Source: Pseudomonas sp. B21-056
Lineage (GTDB): Bacteria; Pseudomonadota; Gammaproteobacteria; Pseudomonadales; Pseudomonadaceae
Length of the DNA: 64,000 bases
Direction: 5' to 3'
Assembly (NCBI RefSeq): GCF_026016325.1
Contig: NZ_CP087203.1
Location: 4,092,001-4,156,000, forward strand
Each line of letters opens with the position of its first letter. Within the stretch, counting starts at the first letter, position 1. Below are positions 1 through 8,973 of the stretch, one piece after another. The notes beneath the pieces were generated by a model. The model did no database searches. It was given only the letters and a program-made list of their open reading frames with translations, and was not told the DNA's origin. The position numbers and the translations under genes are program-made.

Positions 1-119
1 ATGCCTTTGGGAATCCACCGAGCGCCGCTGGGAATGGAGACCTCCGTCATCATGCCCCCCGCCAGTTCGGCAGCATTGCACAGCGCGATGGCGTGAACCG
101 ATTGCAGGTGGTTGGATCG
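1..119 (-). pseudogene. DUF4442-like (hotdog thioesterase-like) fragment, cut by window edge
   Basis: On the minus strand, one open frame from about 119 down to the window edge encodes about 39 residues ending in SIPSGARWIPKG. It includes HAIALCNAAELAGGMM, which matches my memory of the DUF4442 acyl-thioesterase-like family. The expected N-terminus is not in the same frame: upstream the best match (MRPQQAVV) lies in a different frame, joined near 117-122. This suggests a one-base frameshift or a decayed gene, but the 3' part lies outside the window. Family assignment is from recognition only. Confidence 0.45.
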
Positions 120-243
120 ACAACAGCTTGCTGAGGCCGCATGGCTAGCTGTCGGGCGTGCACCGGAATAACCTCGCAGGGGCTGATAGCGTCTACTCTG
201 GAATGTCAAACAGTCCTTCCTGCGTAACCCTGTGGAGCTTGCA

Positions 244-1023
244 ATGTTCAACAACTGGAATGGTCAGGTCGCATTGGTCAGTGGCGCTGGCAGTGAACAT
301 GGGATTGGTCTGGCTATCGCACGGCGGCTCGGGGACTTGGGCGCAAAGCTGATCATCACCGGCAGCAGTGCCCGCATCCATGATCGCGTCGCGGAACTGA
401 GCGCAGCAGGTTATGAGGTGCAAGGACGCGCTGCAGATCTCACTCAGCCGACTCAGGTTGTCGAATTGGTGACCTGGGCTGAATCGCTATGGGGGCGGAT
501 CGATGTGCTCGTGAACAACGCCGGTATGGCGATGCAGGGTGACGCCGAAACGTTCTCAGAAGTGGCCACTATGAGCGTCGACGCCTGGAACACTTCGATT
601 GCCCGCAACCTGACCACTGCATTTTTGCTCACCCGTGCTGTGCTGCCAGGGATGCAGGATCGTCGTTACGGACGCATCGTCCATATCAGTTCTACGACCG
701 GCACCCGCGTCAGCAACCCCGGCGAGGCTGCGTATGCGGCGGCGAAAGCGGGGCTTGTGGGGATGAACATGAGCTTGGCGCTGGAGGTCGCGTCATACGG
801 TATCACCGTGAACTCTGTTGCCCCTGGGTGGATCGCGACGCAATCCAGCACAGCGCAGGAGTTGATCGCAGCGAAATATGTTCCCGTCGGGCGCGCCGGT
901 AGGCCCGACGAGGTCGCTGCCGCGGTGGCTTTTTTTGCCTCCCCAGAGTCCAGCTACATTACGGGCGAGCTTCTCGTGGTCGACGGCGGCAACTGTCTCT
1001 CTGAGAACAAAGGCCCCCGTTGA
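244..1023 (+). CDS. SDR family NAD(P)-dependent oxidoreductase (FabG-like)
   Basis: Classical short-chain dehydrogenase/reductase of 259 residues, likely cytosolic, reducing or oxidising a keto or hydroxy group with NAD(P). Visible motifs: the cofactor loop SGAGSEHGIG (residues 13-22), NNAG (91-94), catalytic Ser at about 149, and the Tyr164-x3-Lys168 pair. The C-terminal ITGELLVVDGG is typical of the FabG subgroup. I chose the ATG at 244 because GGAG lies seven bases upstream; an in-frame GTG at 232 would overlap that ribosome site. Its substrate is unknown. It stands alone, followed by the REPIN array, so context gives no pathway. Confidence 0.85.
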   Translation: MFNNWNGQVALVSGAGSEHGIGLAIARRLGDLGAKLIITGSSARIHDRVAELSAAGYEVQGRAADLTQPTQVVELVTWAESLWGRIDVLVNNAGMAMQGDAETFSEVATMSVDAWNTSIARNLTTAFLLTRAVLPGMQDRRYGRIVHISSTTGTRVSNPGEAAYAAAKAGLVGMNMSLALEVASYGITVNSVAPGWIATQSSTAQELIAAKYVPVGRAGRPDEVAAAVAFFASPESSYITGELLVVDGGNCLSENKGPR

Positions 1024-1192
1024 GTCCTCACTTGACCCTGATCACAACCAGCGAACGTGCATGCTCGCAGCATTGTGCGGTGATGCTGCCCGCAAGGAGC
1101 AAGGGGTTCGCGCTACGCTTGCTGCCGGCATTGAAGCCCAGCTCGCGGTGCTATGTGGTGGAGAGAGCGAAATGAACAGCACCGACGCTGCA

Positions 1193-1972
1193 CATGCTCG
1201 TGACGCGGGACCTGTGGGAGTTGTGCTTGCCCGCGATGGCAGTAGCATATTCAACATCTTCAGTGGCTGACATACCGCTATCGCGAGCAGGCTCGCTCCC
1301 ACAGGGGATCTGCGCAGTACACGACATCTGTGTTCGACGCGGGACCTGTGGAGCTGGGCTTGCCCGCGATGGCGGTAGCACATTCAACATCTTCAGTGGC
1401 TGACATACCGCTATCGCGAGCAGGCTCGCTCCCACAGGGGATCTGCGCAGTACACGACATCTGTGTTCGACGCGGGACCTGTGGGAGCTGGGCTTGCCCA
1501 CGATGGCGGTAGCACATGCAACATCTTCAGTGGCTGACATACCGCTATCGCGAGCAGGCTCGCTCCCACAGGGGATCTGCGCAGTACACTACATCTGTGT
1601 TCGACGCGGGACCTGTGGAGCTGGGCTTGCCCGCGATGGCGGTAGCATATTCAACATCTTCAGTGGCTGACATATCGCTATCGCGAGCAGGCTCGCTCCC
1701 ACAGGGGATCTGCGCAGTACACGACATCTGTGTTCGACGCGGGACCTGTGGAGCTGGGCTTGCCCGCGATGGCGGTAGCACATGCAACATCTTCAGTGGC
1801 TGACATACCGCTATCGCGAGCCAGCTCGGCTCCCACAGGATTTGCGGTGCATATCCTGTGATCACACCCGGAAAGTGTGGGAGCGAGCCTGCTCGCGATG
1901 GCGGCGACACATTCAACATCCCGGTGACTGACATACCGCCATCGCGAGCAAGCTCGGCTCCCACAGGGTGGC
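1193..1972. repeat. Tandem REPIN array (about 133-bp period) plus one diverged REPIN
   Basis: Pairs of inverted REP palindromes (forms of GCGAGCAGGCTCGCTCCCAC and its complement) are joined by a conserved spacer containing ATTCAACATCTTCAGTGGCTG. The marker CAGTGGCTGACAT recurs at about 1261, 1394, 1528, 1661 and 1794, a period of 133-134 bp, with near identity between units. A diverged single REPIN follows at about 1876-1970. Some units read CTGTGGAGC and others CTGTGGGAGC. The stretch from 1024 to 1997 holds no convincing gene; open frames in it are repeat-derived. Confidence 0.92.
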
Positions 1973-1997
1973 GCCTACCAATGAATCCGTCCCGGTT

Positions 1998-3209
1998 TTA
2001 GACGCCTTTGGTCGAAGGCAGCAAAATGGTCAGCACACCAAGCAACGGCAAGTATGAACACAGCGTGTAGACATACTCGATCCCATGGATATCGGCGAGA
2101 TACCCCAGCAAAGCCGCACCGATGCCACCGAAACCAAACATCAGGCCGAAGAACACGCCGGCAATCATGCCGACATTGCCCGGCACCAGTTCCTGGGCAA
2201 AGACAACGATGGCGGAGAACGCCGAGGCGAGGACGAAGCCGATGATCATGCTGAGCACGCCGGTCCAGAACAGGTCCACATAGGGCAGCGCCAGGGTGAA
2301 GGGCGCGACACCGAGGATCGAGAACCAGATGACCTTCTTGCGGCCGATCTTGTCGCCGATGGGGCCACCGAAGAATGTGCCGGCGGCCACCGCGCCCAGG
2401 AACAGAAACAGGTACAGCTGGGAGCTGGTCACCGACAGCTGGAATTTTTCGATCAGGTAGAACGTGAAGTAGCTGGTGAAACTCGCCATGTAGAAATATT
2501 TGGAGAACACCAGCAACGCCAGGACCACCAGCGCAGCGGTCACACGGGCCTTGGACAGACCGTGGGTCGCCTTGCCGCCCTGTTTCAGCTTGAACAGGTT
2601 GAGGTGGTTGCGGTACCAGCGACTCAGGCCGTATTGCACGAAGATGGCGAAGACGGCAAACAGACCGAACCAGGCAACATGACCTTGACCATAAGGGATC
2701 ACAATGGCCGCGGCGAGCAACGGACCGAAGGCACTGCCCGCGTTGCCGCCAACCTGGAAGGTCGATTGCGCCAGGCCATAGCGACCGCCTGAGGCGAGCC
2801 GTGCGACACGCGACGTTTCCGGGTGGAAGGTCGAAGAGCCGATGCCCACCAATGCAGAGGCGATGAGGATTGCTTCAAAACTGCCGACGAACGCCAGCAT
2901 CAGGATGCCGATGAGGGTGCAGACCATCCCGGCAGGCAGCAACCAGGGTTTGGGGTGACGGTCCGTGTGGTAGCCCACCCAGGGCTGCAATAGCGAGGCG
3001 GTCAGTTGGAAGGTCAGTGTGATCAATCCCACCTGCGTGAAACTCAGCCCATAGCTGGCCTTCAGCATCGGGTAGATGGAAGGCAGTACGGCCTGTATGA
3101 GGTCATTGATCAAATGCGCGAGTGCGCAGGCGCCAATGACCCGCATGACGAGCGGGCTCGTTTGGTGGACGACTGATGCAGTGGTCGAGGCGGTGGCTGC
3201 GGTGGACAT
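1998..3209 (-). CDS. fsr: MFS transporter, fosmidomycin-resistance (Fsr) type
   Basis: A 403-residue inner-membrane major facilitator protein with about 12 hydrophobic segments. The N-terminal region LAHLINDLIQAVLPSIYPML and the following membrane segments are characteristic of the Fsr efflux family (fosmidomycin and similar toxic compounds). The ATG at 3209 gives a normal N-terminus; longer in-frame starts add a non-conserved leader that would run into the divergent gene. It is divergent from an AraC-type regulator with 143 bp between them, so that regulator probably controls it. The real substrate cannot be read from sequence. Confidence 0.85.
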   Translation of the reverse strand: MSTAATASTTASVVHQTSPLVMRVIGACALAHLINDLIQAVLPSIYPMLKASYGLSFTQVGLITLTFQLTASLLQPWVGYHTDRHPKPWLLPAGMVCTLIGILMLAFVGSFEAILIASALVGIGSSTFHPETSRVARLASGGRYGLAQSTFQVGGNAGSAFGPLLAAAIVIPYGQGHVAWFGLFAVFAIFVQYGLSRWYRNHLNLFKLKQGGKATHGLSKARVTAALVVLALLVFSKYFYMASFTSYFTFYLIEKFQLSVTSSQLYLFLFLGAVAAGTFFGGPIGDKIGRKKVIWFSILGVAPFTLALPYVDLFWTGVLSMIIGFVLASAFSAIVVFAQELVPGNVGMIAGVFFGLMFGFGGIGAALLGYLADIHGIEYVYTLCSYLPLLGVLTILLPSTKGV

Positions 3210-3352
3210 GACAAAAGCTTCCGGACGATAGGAGTACGAATAAACGTAAACAGAAGATGACGGTATCTTCTGACAGGCTTGCCGCCATCCTAGATTCCAT
3301 GGGAATGTCTGTCTCACCGGACAAGGGAACCAACTGTCGCAAAAAGGACATC

Positions 3353-4126
3353 ATGATCAGACCCCTGAACGAAGCATTGCTCGAGATCGATGAAGGCGCC
3401 TGGACCATGATCGGGAGGGCAACCGATTACCCTGCGGATTGGTTCATCGCACCGCATTCCCATGAAAAGCATCAACTGCTATACGCCATTGAAGGCGTGA
3501 TGGTTGTGCACACGACGTCAAGCCAGTGGACAGTCCCATCGAATCGGGGGCTGTGGATGCCATGTGGGCAGATACATTCCGTGCGCTGCGTGGGTCATGT
3601 GAAAATGCGCAGCGTATTTGTCCGGCCTGATGCAATCGCAGACCTTCCGACCGAAACCAAGGCCGTCAGCATTTCCGCCCTTTTGAGCGAGTTGATCAAG
3701 GTTGCGGTGGACCTCCAACTCCCCTACGCGCCGAACACCCGCACAGCCAGGGTGATGCAGCTGATTCTTGATGAACTCACCCTGCTTCCTACCCTGCCGC
3801 TGCACCTTCCACAGCCGGCCGACCAACGCATCAGGAAGATCTGCATCACGCTGCAGGGAGACCCTGCCGATGGCTCGACGCTGTCAGACTGGAGCGCCCG
3901 CCTTGGCCTTGATGAAAAGACGATCCAACGATTGTTCCGCAAGGAAACCGGGATTACTTTCGGCCAGTGGAGGCAGCAGGTTCGTCTTCTGCAGGCGGTT
4001 GAGCGAATGGCAGGGGGAGAAAAAATCATCGATGTTGCGCTAGGGCTGGGGTATGAAAGCCCGAGTGCGTTTACGAACATGTTCAGGAAGCAGTTTGGTA
4101 AGACGCCAAGCAAGTTTTTTATGTGA
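3353..4126 (+). CDS. AraC-family regulator with N-terminal cupin sensor
   Basis: 257 residues. The N-terminal half has a cupin-like pattern (HSHEKHQLLYAIEGVMVV, then a GLWMPCGQIHSV turn) and the C-terminal about 100 residues carry the double helix-turn-helix of AraC/XylS proteins, ending in GLGYESPSAFTNMFRKQFG. The start at 3353 is preceded by AAAAGGA; an upstream in-frame ATG at 3257 would begin inside the shared promoter region. Divergent from the Fsr-type pump; this pairing resembles NimR/NimT-like regulator-transporter couples, so an effector-sensing role in pump induction is inferred. Confidence 0.85.
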   Translation: MIRPLNEALLEIDEGAWTMIGRATDYPADWFIAPHSHEKHQLLYAIEGVMVVHTTSSQWTVPSNRGLWMPCGQIHSVRCVGHVKMRSVFVRPDAIADLPTETKAVSISALLSELIKVAVDLQLPYAPNTRTARVMQLILDELTLLPTLPLHLPQPADQRIRKICITLQGDPADGSTLSDWSARLGLDEKTIQRLFRKETGITFGQWRQQVRLLQAVERMAGGEKIIDVALGLGYESPSAFTNMFRKQFGKTPSKFFM

Positions 4127-4146
4127 AAGGAACGTTTCCAGGTTCG

Positions 4147-4322
4147 CCAGTGGCAAAGCCGCTATCGCGAGCAAGCTCGCTCCCACAGGTTTTTCGGTGA
4201 ACACAGGTCCGGTACCTGCCCGGAACAATGTGGGAGCGAGCCTGCTCGCGATGGCGGCAGCTCATTCAACATCCTAAGCGACTGATACTCCGCTATCGCG
4301 AGCAGGCTCGCTCCCACAACTG
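4147..4322. repeat. REP cluster (three REPs: one REPIN pair plus a further inverted REP)
   Basis: Three copies of the palindrome are visible: a CGAGCAAGCTCGCTCCCAC form at about 4165, the inverted TGTGGGAGCGAGCCTGCTCG at about 4230, and a third at about 4297. The second and third are joined by the same TCATTCAACATC-type spacer seen in the 1.2-1.9 kb array. Located between the AraC gene and the DUF2986 remnant. Confidence 0.9.
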
Positions 4323-4329
4323 ATTCGGC

Positions 4330-4492
4330 TCAACTCTCAGGGGTGGCGGTCGAGTCTTCGCTGGATTCCGCAGCGAGTTTCAGTCGGTCAGCTTTACTGA
4401 TGTACTTGGGCTTGTTTTTTCGGTGCCAGTTTGGCACTCGCCTTTTTGGCGTGAGCCTTCAATAGCTGCTTGATTTTTTTCTGACGATTCAT
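4330..4492 (-). pseudogene. DUF2986 family small protein, frameshifted
   Basis: From the ATG at 4492 the minus strand encodes MNRQKKIKQLLKAHAKK and then SAKLAPK, the start of the small Lys-rich DUF2986 family common in Pseudomonas. After a run of six A (plus-strand T6 at about 4415-4420) the frame goes to a stop at 4394-4396. Removing one A restores a typical continuation (KPKYISKADRLKLAAE) to a stop at 4330-4332, about 54 residues in all. So the gene carries a one-base insertion in a homopolymer; sequencing error, phase variation or recent inactivation are all possible. Confidence 0.7.
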
Positions 4493-4573
4493 ACGCTTCC
4501 GCTCAGTTCCTGGCTTGCCGGATAATGACAGACCTCAACCCGTGAAAGCCACTGCCCCCTAAGATCGAACCCC

Positions 4574-5368
4574 ATGAACCCAATCGACGCCCTGCCGTTT
4601 CAACGCATCATCACCGCCCATGGCGCGCTTGAGGGTGCGGCGTACTTCGACGCTGAAGAAGACCTCGTCCAGGAGATATTTCCCGATCGCATCGTGTTCC
4701 AGACCAACTACCTGGACTACCGCAGCTACGAAGTCGATCTCGCCGACGGCGCCATACGTGTCCTCAAGACGCGGCTGGACAATTACCAGCGCGGCGATAA
4801 GGCAAAGGTGATCGAAGATGACATGGATGAGGAAGACTGGGAGGAGCTGGGCAATCTGTGGCAGCGTTTGAGCCGAGACCTGGACACCCAAGGGCCACAG
4901 CTCGATTTGGCCGATACCTTGGCCGATCTGTTTGATTGCCTGTTCGACGAGGAACATGCGCAAGCGCTCATTCAAGGCATTCCGGCCCCGACAGCGCAGT
5001 GGGATTGGGCGTGGACTCAAGTCGAGTCAGCGCTCGCCCAGGCCAATCAACTGGCCGGGTTCGAATGGAAAGAGTGGCCGTCCTGCGGCGTCGCTGCCGT
5101 CAACGCCCTTGCACCGCTGCGGCAGTTGAACATCGAGATCGCTACACCCGACCGCAATACCGTCGAGGCCATCAATGGCGCCGACGATTGGGAACGGGCG
5201 CTGCTCCAGTATTTCAACGCACAGCTGGATGCCCATGATCTGAAACTCCTGGCCGTCGGCACTCACTTCGATGAGCACCAGACTTTTGCCTGCCTGCCCA
5301 TGAACGGCTTGGGCCTGGTCAATGCGCTGGAGATCATGGGCAGACTGGGCATCGTCTATAAATTCTGA
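4574..5368 (+). CDS. Conserved hypothetical acidic protein
   Basis: 264 residues, acidic, with no signal peptide or membrane segment, so cytosolic. The central part (residues 75-115) is rich in Asp and Glu (IEDDMDEEDWEELG). A Trp-rich patch (WDWAWTQVESALAQ) and a later LAGFEWKEW follow. I do not recognise a catalytic motif. The start ATG is preceded by a weak ribosome site. It is followed after 16 bp by a small zinc-ribbon membrane protein and may be co-transcribed with it. Function unknown. Confidence 0.75.
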   Translation: MNPIDALPFQRIITAHGALEGAAYFDAEEDLVQEIFPDRIVFQTNYLDYRSYEVDLADGAIRVLKTRLDNYQRGDKAKVIEDDMDEEDWEELGNLWQRLSRDLDTQGPQLDLADTLADLFDCLFDEEHAQALIQGIPAPTAQWDWAWTQVESALAQANQLAGFEWKEWPSCGVAAVNALAPLRQLNIEIATPDRNTVEAINGADDWERALLQYFNAQLDAHDLKLLAVGTHFDEHQTFACLPMNGLGLVNALEIMGRLGIVYKF

Positions 5369-5384
5369 ACCTCGAGTCGACGAC

Positions 5385-5618
5385 ATGAAAATCTGTGATC
5401 AATGCAGGAGCCTCATCCTCGAAGACAACGCGGCCTGCCCGCGATGCGCCGAGGAGATGAGGCTCACCGTAGAGGCTCTCGCGCCGAGGTCCAAGCCGCC
5501 GGTGTTGCTGAAGGTCCTGAAGTGGCTGTTTATCGGCGTGGTAGCCGCAGTGCTCGTCGCGACGGCGGCGATCACATGGATTCTGAATTCGTTGGGGCCG
5601 ATGCCTTCTTTTGGCTGA
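5385..5618 (+). CDS. Small zinc-ribbon single-pass membrane protein
   Basis: 77 residues starting MKICDQCRSLI. Two CxxC pairs (Cys4/Cys7 and Cys19/Cys22) form a probable zinc ribbon at the N-terminus, followed by one transmembrane helix at about residues 46-68 and a short tail. The start at 5385 is the one that gives the intact first CxxC. It lies 16 bp downstream of the acidic hypothetical protein. Role unknown; proteins of this shape are often poorly characterised membrane anchors. Confidence 0.7.
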   Translation: MKICDQCRSLILEDNAACPRCAEEMRLTVEALAPRSKPPVLLKVLKWLFIGVVAAVLVATAAITWILNSLGPMPSFG

Positions 5619-5640
5619 TATCCAGCAGAGGCGTAACCAC

Positions 5641-6390
5641 TCATTGCCCAGTGGGTTGCTCGTACCGACGCTGGATACGCCTCAGTTCGCCCGATTGGCG
5701 CAGCTGTTCCAGGGCGTTGGCCCACGCAGCGATCAGCTTGTCTTCACTGTCAGGACTGAAGGCGATGTACAGCGATGAACGGTACAGCTCGATGGGTATT
5801 TTTCGCAGCGTGCCGGGTGGGATGTTCAACTGGCGGCTGTAATATGCTACCCCCGCATCGGTGTCACCCACGATGATATCGGTGCGTCCCGCCAGCAGCA
5901 TCCGGTAGAGCAACTTGCTCTCGGTTGCACTTTTGTCGAGGTTCTTGAACCCCAGAAATTGCAGTTTCTCGGGCAACAGCCCGGCATGCCGCGTGGTGAT
6001 CTGCGGGGCGCCGAGCAGTTGCTCCAGGGAATTCACCGGCGGCGTACTTGCCAGTTGATAGGGATAAATGGCTTCTTCCACGATCGGCCCGACCCACTTG
6101 TACAACGGCTCACGCTCCGGTGTGCGGAACAGCGAGTACATGATCGTCTTGGGCCGGGTCTTCAGTACCTGGGTGGCTCGCATACTGGGTTGCAGCACCA
6201 TCTCGAATTCATCCCCGGTCAGCGCCATGATGGCCCGAACGATCTCCGTGGTCATGCCGGTGAGCTGACGGTTCTCCTGATAGTTGTACGGCGCCCACTC
6301 CTCGGTAACGACCTGATACTCCCCGGCCCTGACAACACCCGTGCCAAGCAATAGACAGAGCAGCGCCGTGGCGGGTGTCGAAGGTTTCAC
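5641..6390 (-). CDS. Periplasmic solute-binding protein, amino-acid ABC type (SBP_bac_3)
   Basis: About 249 residues. The GTG at 6390 is the best start: AGGAG lies five bases upstream and it yields a signal peptide (LLCLLLGTGVVRA) directly. Longer in-frame starts lack ribosome sites. The mature part reads EYQVVTEEWAPYNYQENRQL, the usual opening of the bacterial extracellular solute-binding family 3, and keeps the two-lobed pattern with the TTEIVRA segment. No permease or ATPase genes are adjacent, so it is an orphan binding or sensing protein. Ligand unknown, probably an amino acid or polar compound. Confidence 0.8.
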   Translation of the reverse strand: MKPSTPATALLCLLLGTGVVRAGEYQVVTEEWAPYNYQENRQLTGMTTEIVRAIMALTGDEFEMVLQPSMRATQVLKTRPKTIMYSLFRTPEREPLYKWVGPIVEEAIYPYQLASTPPVNSLEQLLGAPQITTRHAGLLPEKLQFLGFKNLDKSATESKLLYRMLLAGRTDIIVGDTDAGVAYYSRQLNIPPGTLRKIPIELYRSSLYIAFSPDSEDKLIAAWANALEQLRQSGELRRIQRRYEQPTGQ

Positions 6391-6669
6391 GTGTGCTCCT
6401 GAGGGCTGATCGCTTTCCATGGGTGAAGCTGATTGACAGGTCAAGGTAAGCATAGACCCAAACACCAGCATGTTGGGCTGAGGCAGCCCAATCCATCTGC
6501 AAGACCTCCTCGCAGCAAGCTTTACTGCCAAAGCCCGCAAGTATCTGTTATCCCTATAGTTGCTATCAACACCACCACCGTTCTCGTCATCGCCCTCTCT
6601 CTCTAATCTGCCCACCAACGCGATCGACACCGATCGCAACAGTCAAGCAACCCTTATGGAGAGAGCACA

Positions 6670-7620
6670 ATGAACACACTCAACCGCACCCTGGCCATTG
6701 CTACCCTGGCACTCGCTACCGCCGGCGCAGAAGCCGCGCCTGCTCAGACCAACGCCACTGCCTCCGCCGTCGGCAGCGTCGTCCAGTCCGCCAGTTACAT
6801 CACCACCAAGGGTGGCGTCCAGCTGTATTACAAGGACTGGGGCCCGCGTAATGGTCAGGTCGTCACCTTCAGCCACGGCTGGCCGCTGGACTCCGACAGT
6901 TGGGAAGCGCAGATGATGTTCCTCGCGTCGAAAGGCTACCGGGTAATCGCCCACGATCGTCGCGGCCATGGTCGGTCCAGCCAGCCGTGGGAAGGCAACG
7001 ACATGGATCACTATGCCGACGACCTGGCGGCGGTGATCGAGGCGTTGGACCTGAAGGATGTGACCCTGGTGGGCTTCTCGACGGGGGGTGGTGAAGTGGC
7101 TCGCTATATCGGTCGCCACGGCACTTCGCGGGTGAAGAAAGCGGTGCTGGTGTCCTCTGTTCCACCACTGATGCTCAAGACCGACAGCAATCCCGGTGGC
7201 TTGCCGCTCGCGGTGTTCGACGGCCTGCGCAAGGCGTCCCTGGAGAACCGCTCGCAGCTTTACCTGGACATCGCCTCCGGTCCCTTCTACGGCTACAACC
7301 GCAAGGGCGCCAAGCCGTCCCAGGGTCTGATCCAGTCGTTCTGGGCCCAGGGCATGCAGGGTGGCAGCAAGAATACCTATGACTCGATCGCCGCGTTCTC
7401 GGCCACCGATTTCCGCGACGATCTGAAGAAGTTCGACGTGCCGACCCTGGTGATCCATGGCGATGACGACCAGATCGTGCCGATAGACGCATCGGGCAAG
7501 GCTTCGGCGGCATTGATCAAGGGTGCCCGGCTCATCGTCTACCCTGGCGCACCGCACGGCTTGACCGAGACGCACAAGGATCGCCTGAACCAGGACCTGC
7601 TGACCTTCCTCAAGGAATAA
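6670..7620 (+). CDS. Secreted alpha/beta hydrolase (chloroperoxidase/arylesterase-like)
   Basis: 316 residues with an N-terminal signal peptide (about residues 1-23, ending AEA). The alpha/beta hydrolase core shows the oxyanion segment [13 protein letters not shown], the nucleophile elbow GFSTGG, the acid in [11 protein letters not shown] and the catalytic His in [13 protein letters not shown]. This set matches cofactor-free haloperoxidase/perhydrolase-like esterases, here exported. A GGAGAG ribosome site sits before the ATG. A clear terminator follows at 7644-7666. Monocistronic; substrate unknown. Confidence 0.87.
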   Translation: MNTLNRTLAIATLALATAGAEAAPAQTNATASAVGSVVQSASYITTKGGVQLYYKDWGPRNGQVVTFSHGWPLDSDSWEAQMMFLASKGYRVIAHDRRGHGRSSQPWEGNDMDHYADDLAAVIEALDLKDVTLVGFSTGGGEVARYIGRHGTSRVKKAVLVSSVPPLMLKTDSNPGGLPLAVFDGLRKASLENRSQLYLDIASGPFYGYNRKGAKPSQGLIQSFWAQGMQGGSKNTYDSIAAFSATDFRDDLKKFDVPTLVIHGDDDQIVPIDASGKASAALIKGARLIVYPGAPHGLTETHKDRLNQDLLTFLKE

Positions 7621-7643
7621 GAGCGGCGCACTCGCCATGCAAG

Positions 7644-7666
7644 GCCCTTCTCAGGAAGGGCTTTTT
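7644..7666 (+). terminator. Rho-independent terminator of the alpha/beta hydrolase gene
   Basis: GCCCTTC and GAAGGGC form a perfect 7-bp stem around a TCAG loop, followed by five T. Confidence 0.88.
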
Positions 7667-7692
7667 GCGTTGCAAAGGTATGGAGCCGGTGA

Positions 7693-8181
7693 TCAGCGAT
7701 GCAGCAACTTGCGCAGCGGCACGCCATCCTTCAGCACCGGCGATTTGATAACGATGTAGCTGAAGTATTTGGCGATACCGATGTTCTTATCCAGCAGTCC
7801 CTCCATCACCTCCTGGTAATGCGGAATACTGCGGGTCATGAAACGTGCAAGGTAATCGTAACCGCCACTGATCAAATGGCATTCGAGCACCTCATCGACC
7901 AGGCGAATATTGGACTCGAACTTGGCGAAGTCTTCGCGCTTGTGGTCGTGTAGCGTGATCTCCGTAAACACGGTGACCGACTCAGTGATCTTGGCCAGAT
8001 TGAGATGCGCGTTGTACCCTGAAATATACCCGGCTGCCTCGAGCCGCTTGACTCGCTGCAGACATGGGCTTGCCGACAGACCTACCGCATCGGCGAGACT
8101 GACATTGGTAATGCGGCCATCTTTTTGCAGCTCAACCAAGATGTTGATATCAATTCGGTCCAGCTTGACTAAACCTTCCAT
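7693..8181 (-). CDS. Lrp/AsnC-family transcriptional regulator
   Basis: About 162 residues. N-terminal helix-turn-helix (LDRIDINILVELQKDGRITN, then SLADAVGLSASPCLQRVKRL) and a C-terminal RAM ligand-binding domain (ECHLISGGYDYLARF). The start at 8181 gives the usual short N-terminus; a further in-frame ATG at 8208 is possible. It lies downstream of the HAD hydrolase and the GabT-like gene on the same strand, so it probably responds to an amino acid and controls this group. Confidence 0.88.
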   Translation of the reverse strand: MEGLVKLDRIDINILVELQKDGRITNVSLADAVGLSASPCLQRVKRLEAAGYISGYNAHLNLAKITESVTVFTEITLHDHKREDFAKFESNIRLVDEVLECHLISGGYDYLARFMTRSIPHYQEVMEGLLDKNIGIAKYFSYIVIKSPVLKDGVPLRKLLHR

Positions 8182-8222
8182 CGCATGCCTCGTGATTGTT
8201 CTATGCAATCATTCTGTCAGTA

Positions 8223-8879
8223 TCAGCGCCTAAGAGATTGTTGATGCTGTGTCACCAGGTCCGCCATGCTGTTGATGTAAAAGTCCGCAGCGCCAGATAC
8301 ATGAGGTTCGCTGCAACCGCGCTGGATCAGGCACAAACCGTTTGCCAAAGATACGTCGGCAGACGAACCGCACACCAGCAGAATATCCTTGGGTTCCAGG
8401 TCGTTGGTCAATAGCCAGTCGCGATCCTCCAATGGCTTGTTGGTCGGTGACAGAAAATCTTCCGACACGATTCCCAGACGCTCACAGAATGCCTCGCGAT
8501 CTGCGCTGTCACGGTCCCCGTAAACCAGCAGCCGATAAAATTTGCGCAGGTACAGCATCGCGCCAGGGGCGTCCTCGTACAGGGACCAGTCACAAACCGA
8601 ACGGGCGAACGTCATGCCCTCCTCCCAACTGGCCTTGAGCCCCAGACGCTCGGCCAATTGCCGATGTGCAAAACACAGCAGGCCACTGAACCCCAGCTCG
8701 GAGAAGCGAGGATAGAGCCCACGCATCACCTGGTCATATTCAGCCAAGACCTGTTCTCTACTCAGTGTATCTGGACAACTCTGGAGCAGCGGTTGCAATG
8801 CCGTCCAGATGCCAGAGTTCCGATCGAACAGGACCTCATCGCAATCAATCAGCAGTGCACGATAGTCCGTCAGTTCCAT
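8223..8879 (-). CDS. HAD-superfamily hydrolase
   Basis: 218 residues, cytosolic. Motif I is present as LIDCDEVLFD (nucleophile Asp11, acid Asp13). Motif II is seen as VYGDRDS, and a late LLVCGSSADVSLAN segment fits motif IV with an Asp. This is a phosphatase/dehalogenase-like fold of unknown substrate. It sits between the GabT-like aminotransferase (upstream, 94-bp gap) and the Lrp regulator (41 bp downstream), all on the minus strand, and may clear a product or side product of that pathway. Confidence 0.75.
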   Translation of the reverse strand: MELTDYRALLIDCDEVLFDRNSGIWTALQPLLQSCPDTLSREQVLAEYDQVMRGLYPRFSELGFSGLLCFAHRQLAERLGLKASWEEGMTFARSVCDWSLYEDAPGAMLYLRKFYRLLVYGDRDSADREAFCERLGIVSEDFLSPTNKPLEDRDWLLTNDLEPKDILLVCGSSADVSLANGLCLIQRGCSEPHVSGAADFYINSMADLVTQHQQSLRR

Positions 8880-8973
8880 GGCCTAAATGCCTCCCATGTT
8901 GGCATTTCAAAAATAGATACTCGTCAGGGTGCTCGGTCGGCATTTACTTCAATGTGCCGACCGAGACCAGGCG

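Noticed and set aside
1200..1965. Possible CRISPR array, since near-identical repeats recur at fixed spacing
   Set aside because: Spacers are not unique: whole 133-bp units repeat, and each contains inverted REP pairs. It is a REPIN array.
4394..4492. Programmed +1 frameshift in the DUF2986 gene
   Set aside because: No stop-codon or Shine-Dalgarno-like stimulator next to the A tract, and homologues as I recall read without a shift. A simple one-base insertion is more likely.
6643..7638. Long antisense frame opposite the alpha/beta hydrolase gene
   Set aside because: The plus strand carries the signal peptide, catalytic triad and terminator, so the minus frame is a shadow.
8885..8908. AAATGCC/GGCATTT hairpin between gabT and the HAD gene
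   Set aside because: The T tract is on the wrong side for the minus-strand transcript; at most a weak attenuating structure.
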